64,000 nucleotides of DNA from Curvibacter sp. (GTDB lineage Bacteria; Pseudomonadota; Gammaproteobacteria; Burkholderiales; Burkholderiaceae_C): contig REAW01000013.1 in the NCBI GenBank assembly GCA_004293725.1, positions 65,037 through 129,036 of the forward strand, given 5' to 3'. Below the pieces are notes generated by a model. The model was not told where the DNA came from and did no database searches. It was given only the letters and a program-made list of their open reading frames with translations. The first letter of the stretch is position 1. Every line of letters starts with the position of its first letter. Made by a program: the position numbers and the translations under genes. This document shows positions 33,426-42,593 of the stretch, piece by piece.

Positions 33426-34073
33426 TTACGCCGAGGCGCTCCCCCTACGCGCTTTCCAGGCGCCCCAAAGAACGATCAAGCCAGGTATCAAAATCATCGC
33501 CCAGATGATTTTGTCCAGATTGGCCTTGACCCATGGAAGACTTCCCAAGAAGTACCCTGCGGTGCAAATACCCACGACCCACAGGACAGCCCCCACCACA
33601 TTGAATAGCGTGAATTTGGCCCGATCCATCTCTGCCACGCCGGCCACAAAAGGCACAAAAGTACGTAAAAAGGGCATGAACCGGGCAGCAATAATGGTGA
33701 AGCCGCCATAGGTTTCGTAGAAGGTGTGGGCCTTGTCAAACGCGGCTTTGTTGAAAAACCGTGACTGCTCCCACTGGAAAACTTTGGGACCGAAATAACG
33801 ACCAATGGTGTAGTTGCACTGGTCCCCCAACACCGCCGCAACCAGCAGCACGCCCACTGCTATGGGATAACTCATGAGACCCACACCACACATGGCCCCC
33901 ACCACAAACAGGAGGGAGTCACCAGGCAAAAACGGCATGACCACCACACCGGTTTCTACAAAGACGATCAGAAACAACAGGGCATACACCCACGCCCCAT
34001 AGTTTTGGACAAAGACCTCCAGGTGCTGGTCTACATTCAGGATGAAATCGATGAGCAGGGTAATTAGTTCCAT
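33426..34073 (-). CDS. DedA family membrane protein
   Basis: Inner-membrane protein of 215 residues from ATG 34073 (MELITLLIDF). DedA proteins include undecaprenyl-phosphate and phospholipid flippases. Signatures: FVETGVVVMPFLPGDSLLF, the re-entrant loop with GDQCNYTIGRYFGPKVF, and ARFMPFLRTFVPFVAGVAEM. About five hydrophobic segments. It converges on amiC with 41 bp between. The 160 bp upstream contain no gene and separate it from the FeeM-like gene. Confidence 0.9.
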   Translation of the reverse strand: MELITLLIDFILNVDQHLEVFVQNYGAWVYALLFLIVFVETGVVVMPFLPGDSLLFVVGAMCGVGLMSYPIAVGVLLVAAVLGDQCNYTIGRYFGPKVFQWEQSRFFNKAAFDKAHTFYETYGGFTIIAARFMPFLRTFVPFVAGVAEMDRAKFTLFNVVGAVLWVVGICTAGYFLGSLPWVKANLDKIIWAMILIPGLIVLWGAWKARRGSASA

Positions 34074-34233
34074 GGCAAAGATTATCTCCGCTGCCAACCA
34101 GCCCCCTCGTATATCAAGCCTGCAGCCCCTGCTCAACGAAAAAGCCGGCAAACACACCCCCTACTCAAGGCATCACAACCGAGGGTCAACCCTAGACTGG
34201 TAGCCTCATCAACGCACCAGAAGGGAGGTTGTC

Positions 34234-35016
34234 ATGGTAGAGGCGGTCTGCATTCCTACGTCGGCGGTTCAATCAGAGATTCTTCCTTTCCGGGTCGAAA
34301 TTGCAACAGCTGCCCACATGGATGGCATCATCCAACTGCGTGCAGCCTCCTATGGCAAACATCTTCCCGAACTGGGTGCCAGACTGCGGGAACCTGAAGC
34401 CGCCGACTTTGAAACCGGGTGCGAAGTTTTGGTGGCTACATCCAAGCTCGACGGTTCGGTTCTGGGAACCATGCGCACCCACGCCAACGTGGCGAAACCG
34501 TTGCCGCTGCAATACTCGCTCAACCTGCCAGCCCGCTTCCGTGGCAGCCGCATGGTGGAAGCCACCCGACTTTGCGTCAAAGGAAACCCTCTCTCTTCAC
34601 TCGTGCGCAGCGCTTTGTTCAAAGCACTGCACAGCTACTGCCTCTATCAAAGCGTGGACGCCATGATGGCAACCGGACGCCGTCCTGTGGACCGGATTTA
34701 TGACAGCCTGTACTTCTCGGATGTGGGTGAAGCTGGTGTGTTCTACCCCATGAGCTTTACGGGCGGAGTTCCGCACCGTGTTATGCACTTATCAACCACT
34801 GGCGCACAAGCGCTTTGGCATGCGGGAAAGCATCCCCTTTACCAGTTTGTCGTTGAAACCCATCACCCTGACATTGATTTGTCAGGCGCACGGCTGTTGG
34901 CTCGGCCATGGGAATGCCCAGACATAGATGCCCCGTTGATGGCAGAAGACTACGAACGCCCGCCGCTACGCGATATGCGATCTCCGTGGCAGCCCACTTT
35001 GTCGTTCGCACACTGA
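34234..35016 (+). CDS. FeeM-like N-acyl amino acid synthase/GNAT-fold protein
   Basis: Protein of 260 residues with a GGGAGG ribosome site just before ATG 34234. The core resembles the acyl-ACP-dependent FeeM/LuxI-like acyltransferases: FRVEIATAAHMDGIIQLRAASYG, VLGTMRTHANVAKPL, SRMVEATRLCV and IYDSLYFSDVG. Such enzymes make N-acyl amino acids, but activity is inferred only. No signal peptide. It is alone between dedA and a large GGDEF/EAL gene, which converges on it with 15 bp between stops. A PEP-CTERM-associated autoinducer-like role cannot be told apart from simple acyl transfer. Confidence 0.65.
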   Translation: MVEAVCIPTSAVQSEILPFRVEIATAAHMDGIIQLRAASYGKHLPELGARLREPEAADFETGCEVLVATSKLDGSVLGTMRTHANVAKPLPLQYSLNLPARFRGSRMVEATRLCVKGNPLSSLVRSALFKALHSYCLYQSVDAMMATGRRPVDRIYDSLYFSDVGEAGVFYPMSFTGGVPHRVMHLSTTGAQALWHAGKHPLYQFVVETHHPDIDLSGARLLARPWECPDIDAPLMAEDYERPPLRDMRSPWQPTLSFAH

Positions 35017-35031
35017 CAGGCCCCTCCGAAC

Positions 35032-37971
35032 TCAATGCAAAACTGCGGGCGGGGCGTCCTGAAACAAGGGAAGCGTCGAGTCAGCCTGGGTTTGTAGCTG
35101 CTTGATGAACGCGAAAATATCCGGGTCTTCAATAAAGTCTGCACCACTGGTAGCGGCCAAAATTCGCTCAGGGTCCACGGGTTTACTGATTCCATAGCCC
35201 TGCGCATAGTCAATGCCTGCGTCAACCAAGGCACGGATGGTGGCCAAATCTTCGGCAAACTCCCCGACGGATTTCATTCCCAAGCTGTTCACCAATCCAC
35301 CAATCGCCGCGATGATGGCCATGCCCGCTTGACTGCGTGTGGCATCCCGAACCAGCGAGCCATCCAGCTTGAGCGCATCGACTGACAAATCCTTGAGATA
35401 CCCAAACGAAGAATAGCCCGCGCCAAAATCATCCAGCCCTACCTTGGCCCCCATGCTGCGCACGCGGTCGATAAAGCGTTGCATGTTGCGCATGTCCGTG
35501 ATGGCCACGGTTTCTGTGATCTCCAGGCAAATCTTGGCCAAGGCCACGGGGTGTTGTTCAAACAACGTAAACAACTCGGCGGTAAACGATTCGTCATTGA
35601 GCGAGCCGCCTGACAGGTTGAGCCCAATAAAATGGGTTTGCTGCAATGACTGGGCATGGCGCTCAATCCATTCGATGGCGGTGGTCACGACCCATCGGTC
35701 AATGATCGCCGTTTTGCCGTGTGCCTCTGCTGCTTCGATGATGGTGCCAGCCGGAACCACCGTTCCATCCGGCTTGCGCAAGCGCACCAAAATCTCGAAA
35801 TTCAATGAGTCAAAAGGGCGGCTCAGCGATATCTCTGGCTGCATCACCAAGAACAAACCTTGCGGTGTTTCGCCCCGCTCCAAACAATTGATCAGGTCCA
35901 ACTCATCTTGGTGCTGCTGAAAAAACCGGTCGCCAGATTCCATCACCACCAACCGCTGGGTGCTACGCTTCTTGGCCATGCGGCACAGGGTATCGGCTGC
36001 AGACATGATGTCTTTGAGGGGCGACTGGGCAAACTGTGCGGTGCCCACCAAACCACCGGATACGTCGAGTGAAAAACTCTGGTTGTCGATCTGGAACGGC
36101 GCGGACCCAATCAACATGGCAATGCTGTTGCAGCTGAGTTCACTCTCTGCCATGCTGGGGCGGGAGAACACAATCACAAACTCATCCCCCCCCACCCGTG
36201 CCAACCGGTCGTCGGGCTGCAGGACACTGGCCATGCGCTCTGCAACCTGCATGAGCACGTTGTCACCTGCGGTGTGGCCATAGAGGTCGTTGATGAGCTT
36301 GAACCGGTCCAGGTCAAAGTAAGCCAGGGCACTGGGATGGTAGTTTGGCTTGGCAGTTTCCTGAGCCAGGCCACGCAGGTTCAAACACCCGGTCAGAGGG
36401 TCATGGCTGGCCAAATACTCCAGGCGCTCATTAATTTGCACGCGCTCGGTAATGTCTTGCAGCGAACATTCGATGATATTGCCATCGACCGAAGATGCCT
36501 TGATCGCCAACCAGCTTTGGGCCCCGTTGCCGGGCAGCAAGTTCTGGGTTTGTAAATCAATCGAAGTCTTGCCCGGCGCATGGTGCAAGGCCATGATCTG
36601 CCGCACAACAGGAGCTTCAAATAGCTGGCTCAACAGCAACGACCCATCGAGCGTCACCAGCCGCACCATGGTGTGAAACGCTGGATTGGCCTTGATGATT
36701 TGCTGCTCCAAACCAACGGTGAATAGGCCCACGGGAGAATCCAGGTACGCGGCCTCCAACAATTTCTGGGCACGCAGATTCTGCAGGCGGTGGGCGCGCA
36801 TGTGCTCAGCCACAGCCGCCGACGCCAGTAAGGCCGAGGCGAGGGCTGCAGTCACGCTGTTTAGCCCTGCCAAGAGCCCGCGATGCCCCGTCGCAGCCGC
36901 AAACACTTCACTCACAGAGGCGATCAGTGTTATGACAATAGAAGCTGCGTACCAAGCCGCAACACGCGAGTGGGTTTTGCGCAGAATTTTGACCGAGTAG
37001 ACGAGCACCATCGCTACTAATGAAAACGTCCCGCCCCAAAGAAAGGGCAGGATTTGCTCGTACTCCAAGAACGGGCAGACTGCAATGATTGCTACCGCGC
37101 TGAACTGGTGCAGCGTCAGAAGCCTACCAGCTTTGACCTCCTGCAACTCCGTTTTAAACAACGCGCTGAACAGCCCGATGCTCATGGCGTAGTACATACA
37201 CAAGACCCACTGGCGCGAAAAAATCACCCACTCCGGATCGACGGGATACCCAAACAACTGCAAGTCGGTGCCCGCGGACAAGCCCGCCATGCGCATATTG
37301 AGCAGCAGCCAGCCCACAAACATCCAATACAGGGCACTGCGGTTGACGATGGCGGTGAGCAGCATAAAGATGGCCAACACCCCAATGCCGGCCTCCAGCA
37401 TCACGCCTGTTTTCTGGTGCTGCACCTGGGCTGCGGCCAAGGCTTTGGGCTGCCACGCTTCGGCAGAAATTTTGGCCGGTCCGCGGTTCGCCGCACGGCA
37501 CACCACGTTCCAAGGCAACGGTTGGTCCACCACATGCAACGCAAACCCACCCCGGCTGACATGCATGGCGCCAGACACTGCAGTTCGATCCCCCGTTCCC
37601 AGCAACTCCCCAGTTTGCAGATTCCAGCAGCTCAGGGTTGCAGCGTGGCGAGAAGGAAATTCAATTTCAATGGGGCTATTGGCCGCAGTCTCGGGCACGC
37701 GCAATGAAAACCAAAAATTGCGGGTAGATCGCCGGGTTTCTGCCGAGAGGACTGCCGGCAATGGCTCCAGTCTCTGGGCCGCAGCTTGCAGCGTTAGGGC
37801 ATCTCTTTCATCCAACTCTTCCCAAACTTGAAGGGGGAGCGGGGTGCCTTGCGGGGTTTTGGTTTGCCCAAGTTGCCAGAACAATGCAAAAGTTGCGAGC
37901 GCCACCAACACGGCCGGGAACACCCACGTAGTGAATCGGTCCAGCAGAATACCAACGACTTTTCCAGTCAT
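35032..37971 (-). CDS. 7TM-type GGDEF/EAL c-di-GMP regulator with PAS
   Basis: Integral membrane sensor of 979 residues. A first TM (about 15-33), a periplasmic sensory part (about 40-185), and a run of about seven TM segments (190-395) form a 7TMR-DISM-like receptor. A PAS domain (about 420-530) follows. GGDEF is at 594-598 and looks active. The EAL domain has EIL at 726-728, EITETVA, LDDFGAGYSSF and KLDGSL, all usual phosphodiesterase residues. Both activities are therefore possible. The C-terminal 30 residues are a tail beyond EAL. No partner gene is adjacent; it faces a 225-bp intergenic region upstream that holds no gene. Confidence 0.9.
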   Translation of the reverse strand: MTGKVVGILLDRFTTWVFPAVLVALATFALFWQLGQTKTPQGTPLPLQVWEELDERDALTLQAAAQRLEPLPAVLSAETRRSTRNFWFSLRVPETAANSPIEIEFPSRHAATLSCWNLQTGELLGTGDRTAVSGAMHVSRGGFALHVVDQPLPWNVVCRAANRGPAKISAEAWQPKALAAAQVQHQKTGVMLEAGIGVLAIFMLLTAIVNRSALYWMFVGWLLLNMRMAGLSAGTDLQLFGYPVDPEWVIFSRQWVLCMYYAMSIGLFSALFKTELQEVKAGRLLTLHQFSAVAIIAVCPFLEYEQILPFLWGGTFSLVAMVLVYSVKILRKTHSRVAAWYAASIVITLIASVSEVFAAATGHRGLLAGLNSVTAALASALLASAAVAEHMRAHRLQNLRAQKLLEAAYLDSPVGLFTVGLEQQIIKANPAFHTMVRLVTLDGSLLLSQLFEAPVVRQIMALHHAPGKTSIDLQTQNLLPGNGAQSWLAIKASSVDGNIIECSLQDITERVQINERLEYLASHDPLTGCLNLRGLAQETAKPNYHPSALAYFDLDRFKLINDLYGHTAGDNVLMQVAERMASVLQPDDRLARVGGDEFVIVFSRPSMAESELSCNSIAMLIGSAPFQIDNQSFSLDVSGGLVGTAQFAQSPLKDIMSAADTLCRMAKKRSTQRLVVMESGDRFFQQHQDELDLINCLERGETPQGLFLVMQPEISLSRPFDSLNFEILVRLRKPDGTVVPAGTIIEAAEAHGKTAIIDRWVVTTAIEWIERHAQSLQQTHFIGLNLSGGSLNDESFTAELFTLFEQHPVALAKICLEITETVAITDMRNMQRFIDRVRSMGAKVGLDDFGAGYSSFGYLKDLSVDALKLDGSLVRDATRSQAGMAIIAAIGGLVNSLGMKSVGEFAEDLATIRALVDAGIDYAQGYGISKPVDPERILAATSGADFIEDPDIFAFIKQLQTQADSTLPLFQDAPPAVLH

Positions 37972-38196
37972 GCCTTTTCTTGTGCCAGTAGTAGTCAGAC
38001 TCGGGTTTCACCCGATGTAGTTTCATGGAAGGTACGCGCCAACGAGCGCGACAACGACTATGCCATGAGTGGACACCCCCTTAAGGGCTCCGAGGCCTGA
38101 CTCGTGTGTTCCACCCCTTGGAGTGCGGCAAAAAACACACACTTTGCCCCCACGTGGGGCCTGCATGAATGGGAGTGACGAGGAAGAGACGACTGA

Positions 38197-38667
38197 TTAG
38201 GCGAATACGTTGAGTTTGGCGACCGCTTGTTTGAAGCTGCCAAAGCGACTGCCTTGCAGGGCATCGGGCTTGTTGTAGGAGGCTGTGTTTCCGTGTGAAG
38301 TGGCTTTGCCGATATCAAAGTCACGCAAGATGCTGACCGCTGATGCCACGAACTGTTCTGCCGGGGTCTGGTCCATCGCTGCGCTGGCCCGACCGGCAAC
38401 AACGCCCTCGCGGGTGTAGACGCCGCTTGCACGCGTTTTTTCGCTCTCGCCCAAAGCCAGCGTTACCCCAACGCTAGGTATTGCGGTTGTCGGAGCGGGT
38501 TCGATAGGCTGGGTTGCTGTGGCTTTGCGACCAGGGGTCGGACTCTCGTTGGCCGATGTTGCGCCCGCATGGCCAGGCTCGGAGGGCAATGCGTCGGGCT
38601 TGACCGCAGCACCCGATGTGCCGGGCGTATTGGGCGGAAAAATGAGGTTCAGGCGGTTGATTTGCAT
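38197..38667 (-). CDS. Hypothetical protein, low-complexity N-terminal half
   Basis: Protein of 156 residues from ATG 38667 (MQINRLNLIF). I do not recognise the family. Residues 1-75 are rich in Pro, Ala, Thr and Ser and probably disordered; the C-terminal half (about 95-156) has MDQTPAEQFVASAVSILRDF and RFGSFKQAVAKLNVFA, which could fold as helices. No signal peptide. It diverges from mutL with 120 bp between starts. The track's longer ORF reads antisense into mutL and is not credible. Confidence 0.55.
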   Translation of the reverse strand: MQINRLNLIFPPNTPGTSGAAVKPDALPSEPGHAGATSANESPTPGRKATATQPIEPAPTTAIPSVGVTLALGESEKTRASGVYTREGVVAGRASAAMDQTPAEQFVASAVSILRDFDIGKATSHGNTASYNKPDALQGSRFGSFKQAVAKLNVFA

Positions 38668-38787
38668 GGCGGGCCCCAAAGGGTGGTGCGTCCCCCAAGT
38701 GTGGCCAGGCCCGGAACAACCCAAGCAAAAAATAAAGGCCGAAAAGCGCTGTTTTCCCCTCCCTTGGCCAAACTCTAAAATGGGACG

Positions 38788-40797
38788 GTGAACGCACCGC
38801 ACTCCTCCCTCCCCCGCCGCCCCATCCGCGAACTCCCCGACGAACTCATCAGCCAGATAGCGGCGGGTGAGGTCGTGGAACGCCCGGCCAGCGTAGTTCG
38901 CGAACTGGTGGACAACGCACTGGACGCGGGTGCCACCCAAGTCACATTGCGGCTGCTGGCGGGCGGAGTACGGTTGATCAGTGTGGAAGACGACGGCCAG
39001 GGGATCTTGCGCGACGAGCTACCCATAGCCTTCAAGCGTCACGCCACCAGCAAGATTGGCAATCTGCGCGACCTGGAAAGCGTCGCCACCATGGGCTTTC
39101 GGGGTGAGGCGCTTGCCGCTATTAATTCCATAGCTGATTGCGCAATACTATCAAGGGCTAGCGGCCTGAATGATGCATTTTTACTGGATGGCCGTACCGG
39201 CGAACTGCGCCCGGTCGCCCGCGGCCAAGGCACAACAGTGGAGGTGAAAGAACTGTTCTACAGCACGCCTGCGCGCCGAAAGTTTCTCAAAACCGATGCC
39301 ACCGAGTTGGCCCATTGCATCGAATCGGTGCGCCGCCATGCCCTGGCCCGCCCGGATGTGGGCTTTGCCATCTGGCATGAGGGCAAGCTGGTGGAGCAGT
39401 GGCGCCGCTGCCTGGACACACCCATGGCGGATGCAGCCCCCGACGCCGTGATCGCTGCGCTGGACCAACGCTTGAGCGATGTGCTCGGCCCTGAATTTTT
39501 GGCCCAGAGCGTGCGGGTGGACTGGCATAGCAAACAGACCAACGAGTTCAACCAACCCGCCCTGCGCGTGTGGGGCCGCGCTGGCGTACCGGACGCCGCC
39601 CGCTCGCGCGCCGACCAACAGTTTTGTTACGTCAACGGCCGCTTTGTACGCGACAAGGTGCTCACCCATGCCGCCCGAAGCGCCTACGAAGATGTGCTGC
39701 ATCGCAACCGCCAGCCGGTCTACACCCTCTACGTAGCCATGGACCCGACGCGGGTGGACGTGAACGTGCACCCCACCAAAATTGAAGTGCGCTTTCGCGA
39801 CAGCCGCGAAGTGCACCAAGCTGTGCGCCACGCCGTAGAAGACACGCTCGCTGCGCCACGCGCCGCTGCTGCGGCAGGCGCCGCAGATGGTCAGGCAAAC
39901 GCCCCCTCGTTACTGGCGCAGCCCGGAAATTACGTGTCAGGACTTGGGGTTTTGCCAAAGGCACCTGCAGCCCCCATGTACAGTGCGCAACCAGCTATCA
40001 AATTTGAAGCAAATGCGGGCCTGATCGGACACCGCGTAAGCGATATAAGCGCCCTTTGGCAAAGCCCCCCCAACAACCAGGACGGTTGGGCTGCAGAGGG
40101 ATTTGCGCAGGTAAAGGAGGAGACCGCAAAGCGGGCGGGGGACACGGAGCAAAACCCTCTGCAGCCCAGCCGCCCCGCGAACAAAGAGGAAGTCTGGCCC
40201 CTGGGCCGCGCCATCGCCCAGCTGCAAGGCGTCTACATCCTGGCAGAAAACAACCAGGGCCTGGTCATCGTGGACATGCACGCGGCCCACGAACGCATCG
40301 TCTACGAGCGGCTCAAAACGCAGATCAGCCTCACCGCACCCGACGGCAGCGTGCATCCACTGGCTAGCCAACCCCTGCTGATCCCTGCCACCTTTGCTGC
40401 CACCCCAGACGAAGTGGCCACGGCCGAAGCACATGTGGCCACACTCCACACACTGGGCCTGGAAATCAGCCCCTTCTCCCCCAAAACCCTGGCTGTGCGT
40501 GCCGTACCCACCACCCTGGCGCAGGGCGACGCAGTAGAACTGGCGCGTAGCGTCTTAGCCGAGTTGGCCCAGCACGACGCCAGCACCGTCATCCAGCGCG
40601 CGCAAAACGAAATCCTGGGCACCATGGCCTGCCACGGCGCCGTGCGCGCCAACCGCAAACTCACGGTTGAAGAAATGAACGCCCTGCTGCGCGACATGGA
40701 AGCCACTGAGCGCAGCGACCAGTGCAACCACGGCCGCCCCACTTGGCGCCAACTTACGCTGAAGGAGTTGGACGGACTGTTTCTGAGGGGACGCTGA
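38788..40797 (+). CDS. mutL: DNA mismatch repair protein MutL (endonuclease type)
   Basis: Protein of 669 residues from GTG 38788. The GHKL ATPase is at the N-terminus: ISQIAAGEVVERP, VDNALDAGA, DDGQGI and GFRGEALA. The C-terminal domain has DMHAAHERIVYE (496-507), matching the nuclease motif DQHAxxExxxxE with Met for Gln, plus ACHGAVRA and CNHGRPTW, so this is a nicking MutL, as expected without MutH. Two repeat copies lie inside: E right after GFRGEALA in the ATPase domain and F in the linker. It is coupled to the AlkD-like gene (TGATG). Confidence 0.95.
   Translation: MNAPHSSLPRRPIRELPDELISQIAAGEVVERPASVVRELVDNALDAGATQVTLRLLAGGVRLISVEDDGQGILRDELPIAFKRHATSKIGNLRDLESVATMGFRGEALAAINSIADCAILSRASGLNDAFLLDGRTGELRPVARGQGTTVEVKELFYSTPARRKFLKTDATELAHCIESVRRHALARPDVGFAIWHEGKLVEQWRRCLDTPMADAAPDAVIAALDQRLSDVLGPEFLAQSVRVDWHSKQTNEFNQPALRVWGRAGVPDAARSRADQQFCYVNGRFVRDKVLTHAARSAYEDVLHRNRQPVYTLYVAMDPTRVDVNVHPTKIEVRFRDSREVHQAVRHAVEDTLAAPRAAAAAGAADGQANAPSLLAQPGNYVSGLGVLPKAPAAPMYSAQPAIKFEANAGLIGHRVSDISALWQSPPNNQDGWAAEGFAQVKEETAKRAGDTEQNPLQPSRPANKEEVWPLGRAIAQLQGVYILAENNQGLVIVDMHAAHERIVYERLKTQISLTAPDGSVHPLASQPLLIPATFAATPDEVATAEAHVATLHTLGLEISPFSPKTLAVRAVPTTLAQGDAVELARSVLAELAQHDASTVIQRAQNEILGTMACHGAVRANRKLTVEEMNALLRDMEATERSDQCNHGRPTWRQLTLKELDGLFLRGR
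39118..39178 (+). repeat. Dispersed palindromic repeat, copy E (in mutL ATPase domain)
   Basis: GCTATTAATTCCATAGC gives a perfect GCTAT/ATAGC hairpin, then TGATTGCGCAATACTATCAA and GGGCTAGCGGCCTGAATGAT. This is one of the most complete copies. It encodes AINSIADCAILSRASGLND, in frame with copy A, which shares the IAxCAIL stretch. It sits where other MutL proteins have a conserved segment of similar length. Confidence 0.75.
39994..40030 (+). repeat. Dispersed palindromic repeat, copy F (degenerate, mutL linker)
   Basis: GCTATCAAATTTGAAGC matches the head seen in copy H (GCTATCAAAACAGAAGC); then AAATGCGGGCCTGATCGG is only loosely like the core. In the mutL linker, in the common frame (AIKFEANAGLI). 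Confidence 0.4.
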
Positions 40798-41534
40798 TGC
40801 ACCCCGCGCCAGGCCTGAGCCAAGACGCGCGTGCCGCTGAATCGGCACTCTTCGCGCTGGCCGATGCTGGCAAAGCCGTGACAGCAGCGCGCTACTTCCA
40901 GTGCGGCCCTAGCCAGTATGGCGAAGGCGATGCGTTTCTGGGTATCCGCGTGCCCGTCATCCGCGAAACGGCGCGCCAGTTCAACACCCTCACGCTGGAA
41001 GACTGCGCCGCCTTGCTGCAGTCGCCCTACAACGAGGTGCGCTTGCTTGCGTTGGATGTGATGGTGCGGCGTTTCACCAAAGGCAAGACTGATGTGCGGA
41101 CCGCCGTGTATGACTGTTTCATGCAACACCGGGACCGCATCAACAACTGGAATCTTGTCGACGGATCCGCGCCCTATATCAGTGGCCCTTATTTGTTGAA
41201 GCGCGATCGAAGCGTGCTCTGGGAGTTAGCCTGTTCCCGGGTTCTGTGGGACCGACGCATCGCGGTGCTCAGCACCTTCGCTTTCATCCGCGCTGGCGAC
41301 TTGGACGATGCGCTCAAGCTCTACGCCCAACTGCTTACCGACCCGCACGACCTCATGCACAAGGCCTGCGGCTGGATGCTGCGCGAACTGGGCAAACGCG
41401 ACCCAGCGCGCCTGCTGGCGTTTCTGCAAAGGCACTACGCCGCCCTGCCCCGTACCACCCTGCGCTATGCCATAGAGAAGTTCACTCCAAGCCAGCGACG
41501 CGTCTTGTTACTGGGCGACTTCACCCGCGTTTGA
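40797..41534 (+). CDS. DNA alkylation repair protein, AlkD-like
   Basis: HEAT-repeat protein of 245 residues from ATG 40797, overlapping the mutL stop by 1 nt. AlkD-type glycosylases excise N3- and N7-alkylpurines. NNWNLVDGSAPYISGPY includes the catalytic Asp region, and KACGWMLRELGKRD and TPSQRR are family-like. The coupling to mutL places two DNA-repair functions in one transcript. Converges on cydB, with 9 bp between stops. Substrate range unknown. Confidence 0.82.
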   Translation: MHPAPGLSQDARAAESALFALADAGKAVTAARYFQCGPSQYGEGDAFLGIRVPVIRETARQFNTLTLEDCAALLQSPYNEVRLLALDVMVRRFTKGKTDVRTAVYDCFMQHRDRINNWNLVDGSAPYISGPYLLKRDRSVLWELACSRVLWDRRIAVLSTFAFIRAGDLDDALKLYAQLLTDPHDLMHKACGWMLRELGKRDPARLLAFLQRHYAALPRTTLRYAIEKFTPSQRRVLLLGDFTRV

Positions 41535-41543
41535 ACGCCCCAC

Positions 41544-42593
41544 TCAGTATTTGAGTGCTGTGCTTTTGCCCCAAAACACCCGGTACGCAAACACCGTGTA
41601 GCCAATGATGACCGGCAACACAATCACGGTCCCATAGAAAATCACCATCAATGCCTCGGGGGAGCTGGCGGCATTCCACACGGTAAGTTTGTCCACCACC
41701 AGCCACGGGAACAGGCTGTAGGCCAAGCCATAGAAGGCCAACAAGAACACCCCCACGGTGCTGGCAAACGGCACGGCGGCGCCGTACTGGTTGTTTTGCG
41801 CCAGACGGGTGGGCAGGCGCTTCAAGCTGCGCGCCATCACTACAAACAGCGCTACCGTCATGGCCGGAATCGGCAGCAACATCACCACATTGGGAAAGCT
41901 GAACCACTTGTCAAAAATACGCGGGCTGACCCATGGGGTCGCCAGAGAAATGGCGGCAACGCCTGCAGCCGTCAGCCACAGGCTGGCTTGCGCCCAGCGC
42001 ACCGCCTTCAACTGCAATGCGCCCTCGGTCTTCATGATGAGCCAGCCCGCTCCCAGCAAGCAATAGGCGGCCACCAAGCACAGGCCAATCAGCGCATTGA
42101 AGAGCTGGCTGCCCCAGTCGGTTGCAAAACCATTGACCAAGCCCCCCAACATGAACCCCTGCGACCACCCCGCCAAGAGTGAGCCGGCATAAAACGCCCG
42201 GTCCCACAGCGGCTTGTGTTCCGCGCGCGCTTTCACGCGAAAGTCGAACGCCACACCGCGCAACGTGAGTCCCACCAGCATCAATGCCACGGGCAAATAC
42301 AAGGCCCCCAAAATAACGCCGTGCGCCATGGGAAACGCCACCAGCAACACACCCACCCCTAGCACCAGCCAGGTTTCGTTGGCATCCCAAAAAGGGCCAA
42401 TGCTGGCAATCATGGTGTCCTTTTGTTCCTCGTCATCGGCCCGGCGCAGGAGCACGCCCACACCCAAGTCGTAACCATCCAGGATCACATAGGCCAGCAT
42501 GGACAGCGCCATCACCAGCGCAAACACCAAGGGCAGCCAGCCGGCGGGCTGACTCAGGTCGGGCACGGTCAGCAGGTTGTTGGGCTCAAGCAT
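41544..42593 (-). CDS. cydB: Cytochrome bd-type ubiquinol oxidase subunit II
   Basis: Inner-membrane protein of 349 residues from ATG 42593 (MLEPNNLLTV). It pairs with CydA to reduce oxygen with quinol. Signatures: YVILDGYDLGVGVLL, WDANETWLV and FDFRVKAR. Its start overlaps the cydA stop by 8 nt. No small CydX-like ORF can follow, because the AlkD-like gene ends 9 bp after the cydB stop on the other strand. Confidence 0.93.
   Translation of the reverse strand: MLEPNNLLTVPDLSQPAGWLPLVFALVMALSMLAYVILDGYDLGVGVLLRRADDEEQKDTMIASIGPFWDANETWLVLGVGVLLVAFPMAHGVILGALYLPVALMLVGLTLRGVAFDFRVKARAEHKPLWDRAFYAGSLLAGWSQGFMLGGLVNGFATDWGSQLFNALIGLCLVAAYCLLGAGWLIMKTEGALQLKAVRWAQASLWLTAAGVAAISLATPWVSPRIFDKWFSFPNVVMLLPIPAMTVALFVVMARSLKRLPTRLAQNNQYGAAVPFASTVGVFLLAFYGLAYSLFPWLVVDKLTVWNAASSPEALMVIFYGTVIVLPVIIGYTVFAYRVFWGKSTALKY

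Noticed and set aside
38087-38100. AAGGGCTCCGAGGCCTGA, similar to the repeat tail
   Set aside because: No head hairpin or GCGCA core next to it; may be a decayed copy but cannot be supported.
38147-38158. CCCCACGTGGGG palindrome as a terminator for the gene at 38197
   Set aside because: No T-run on either strand; the minus-strand T-tract is 15 bases away.
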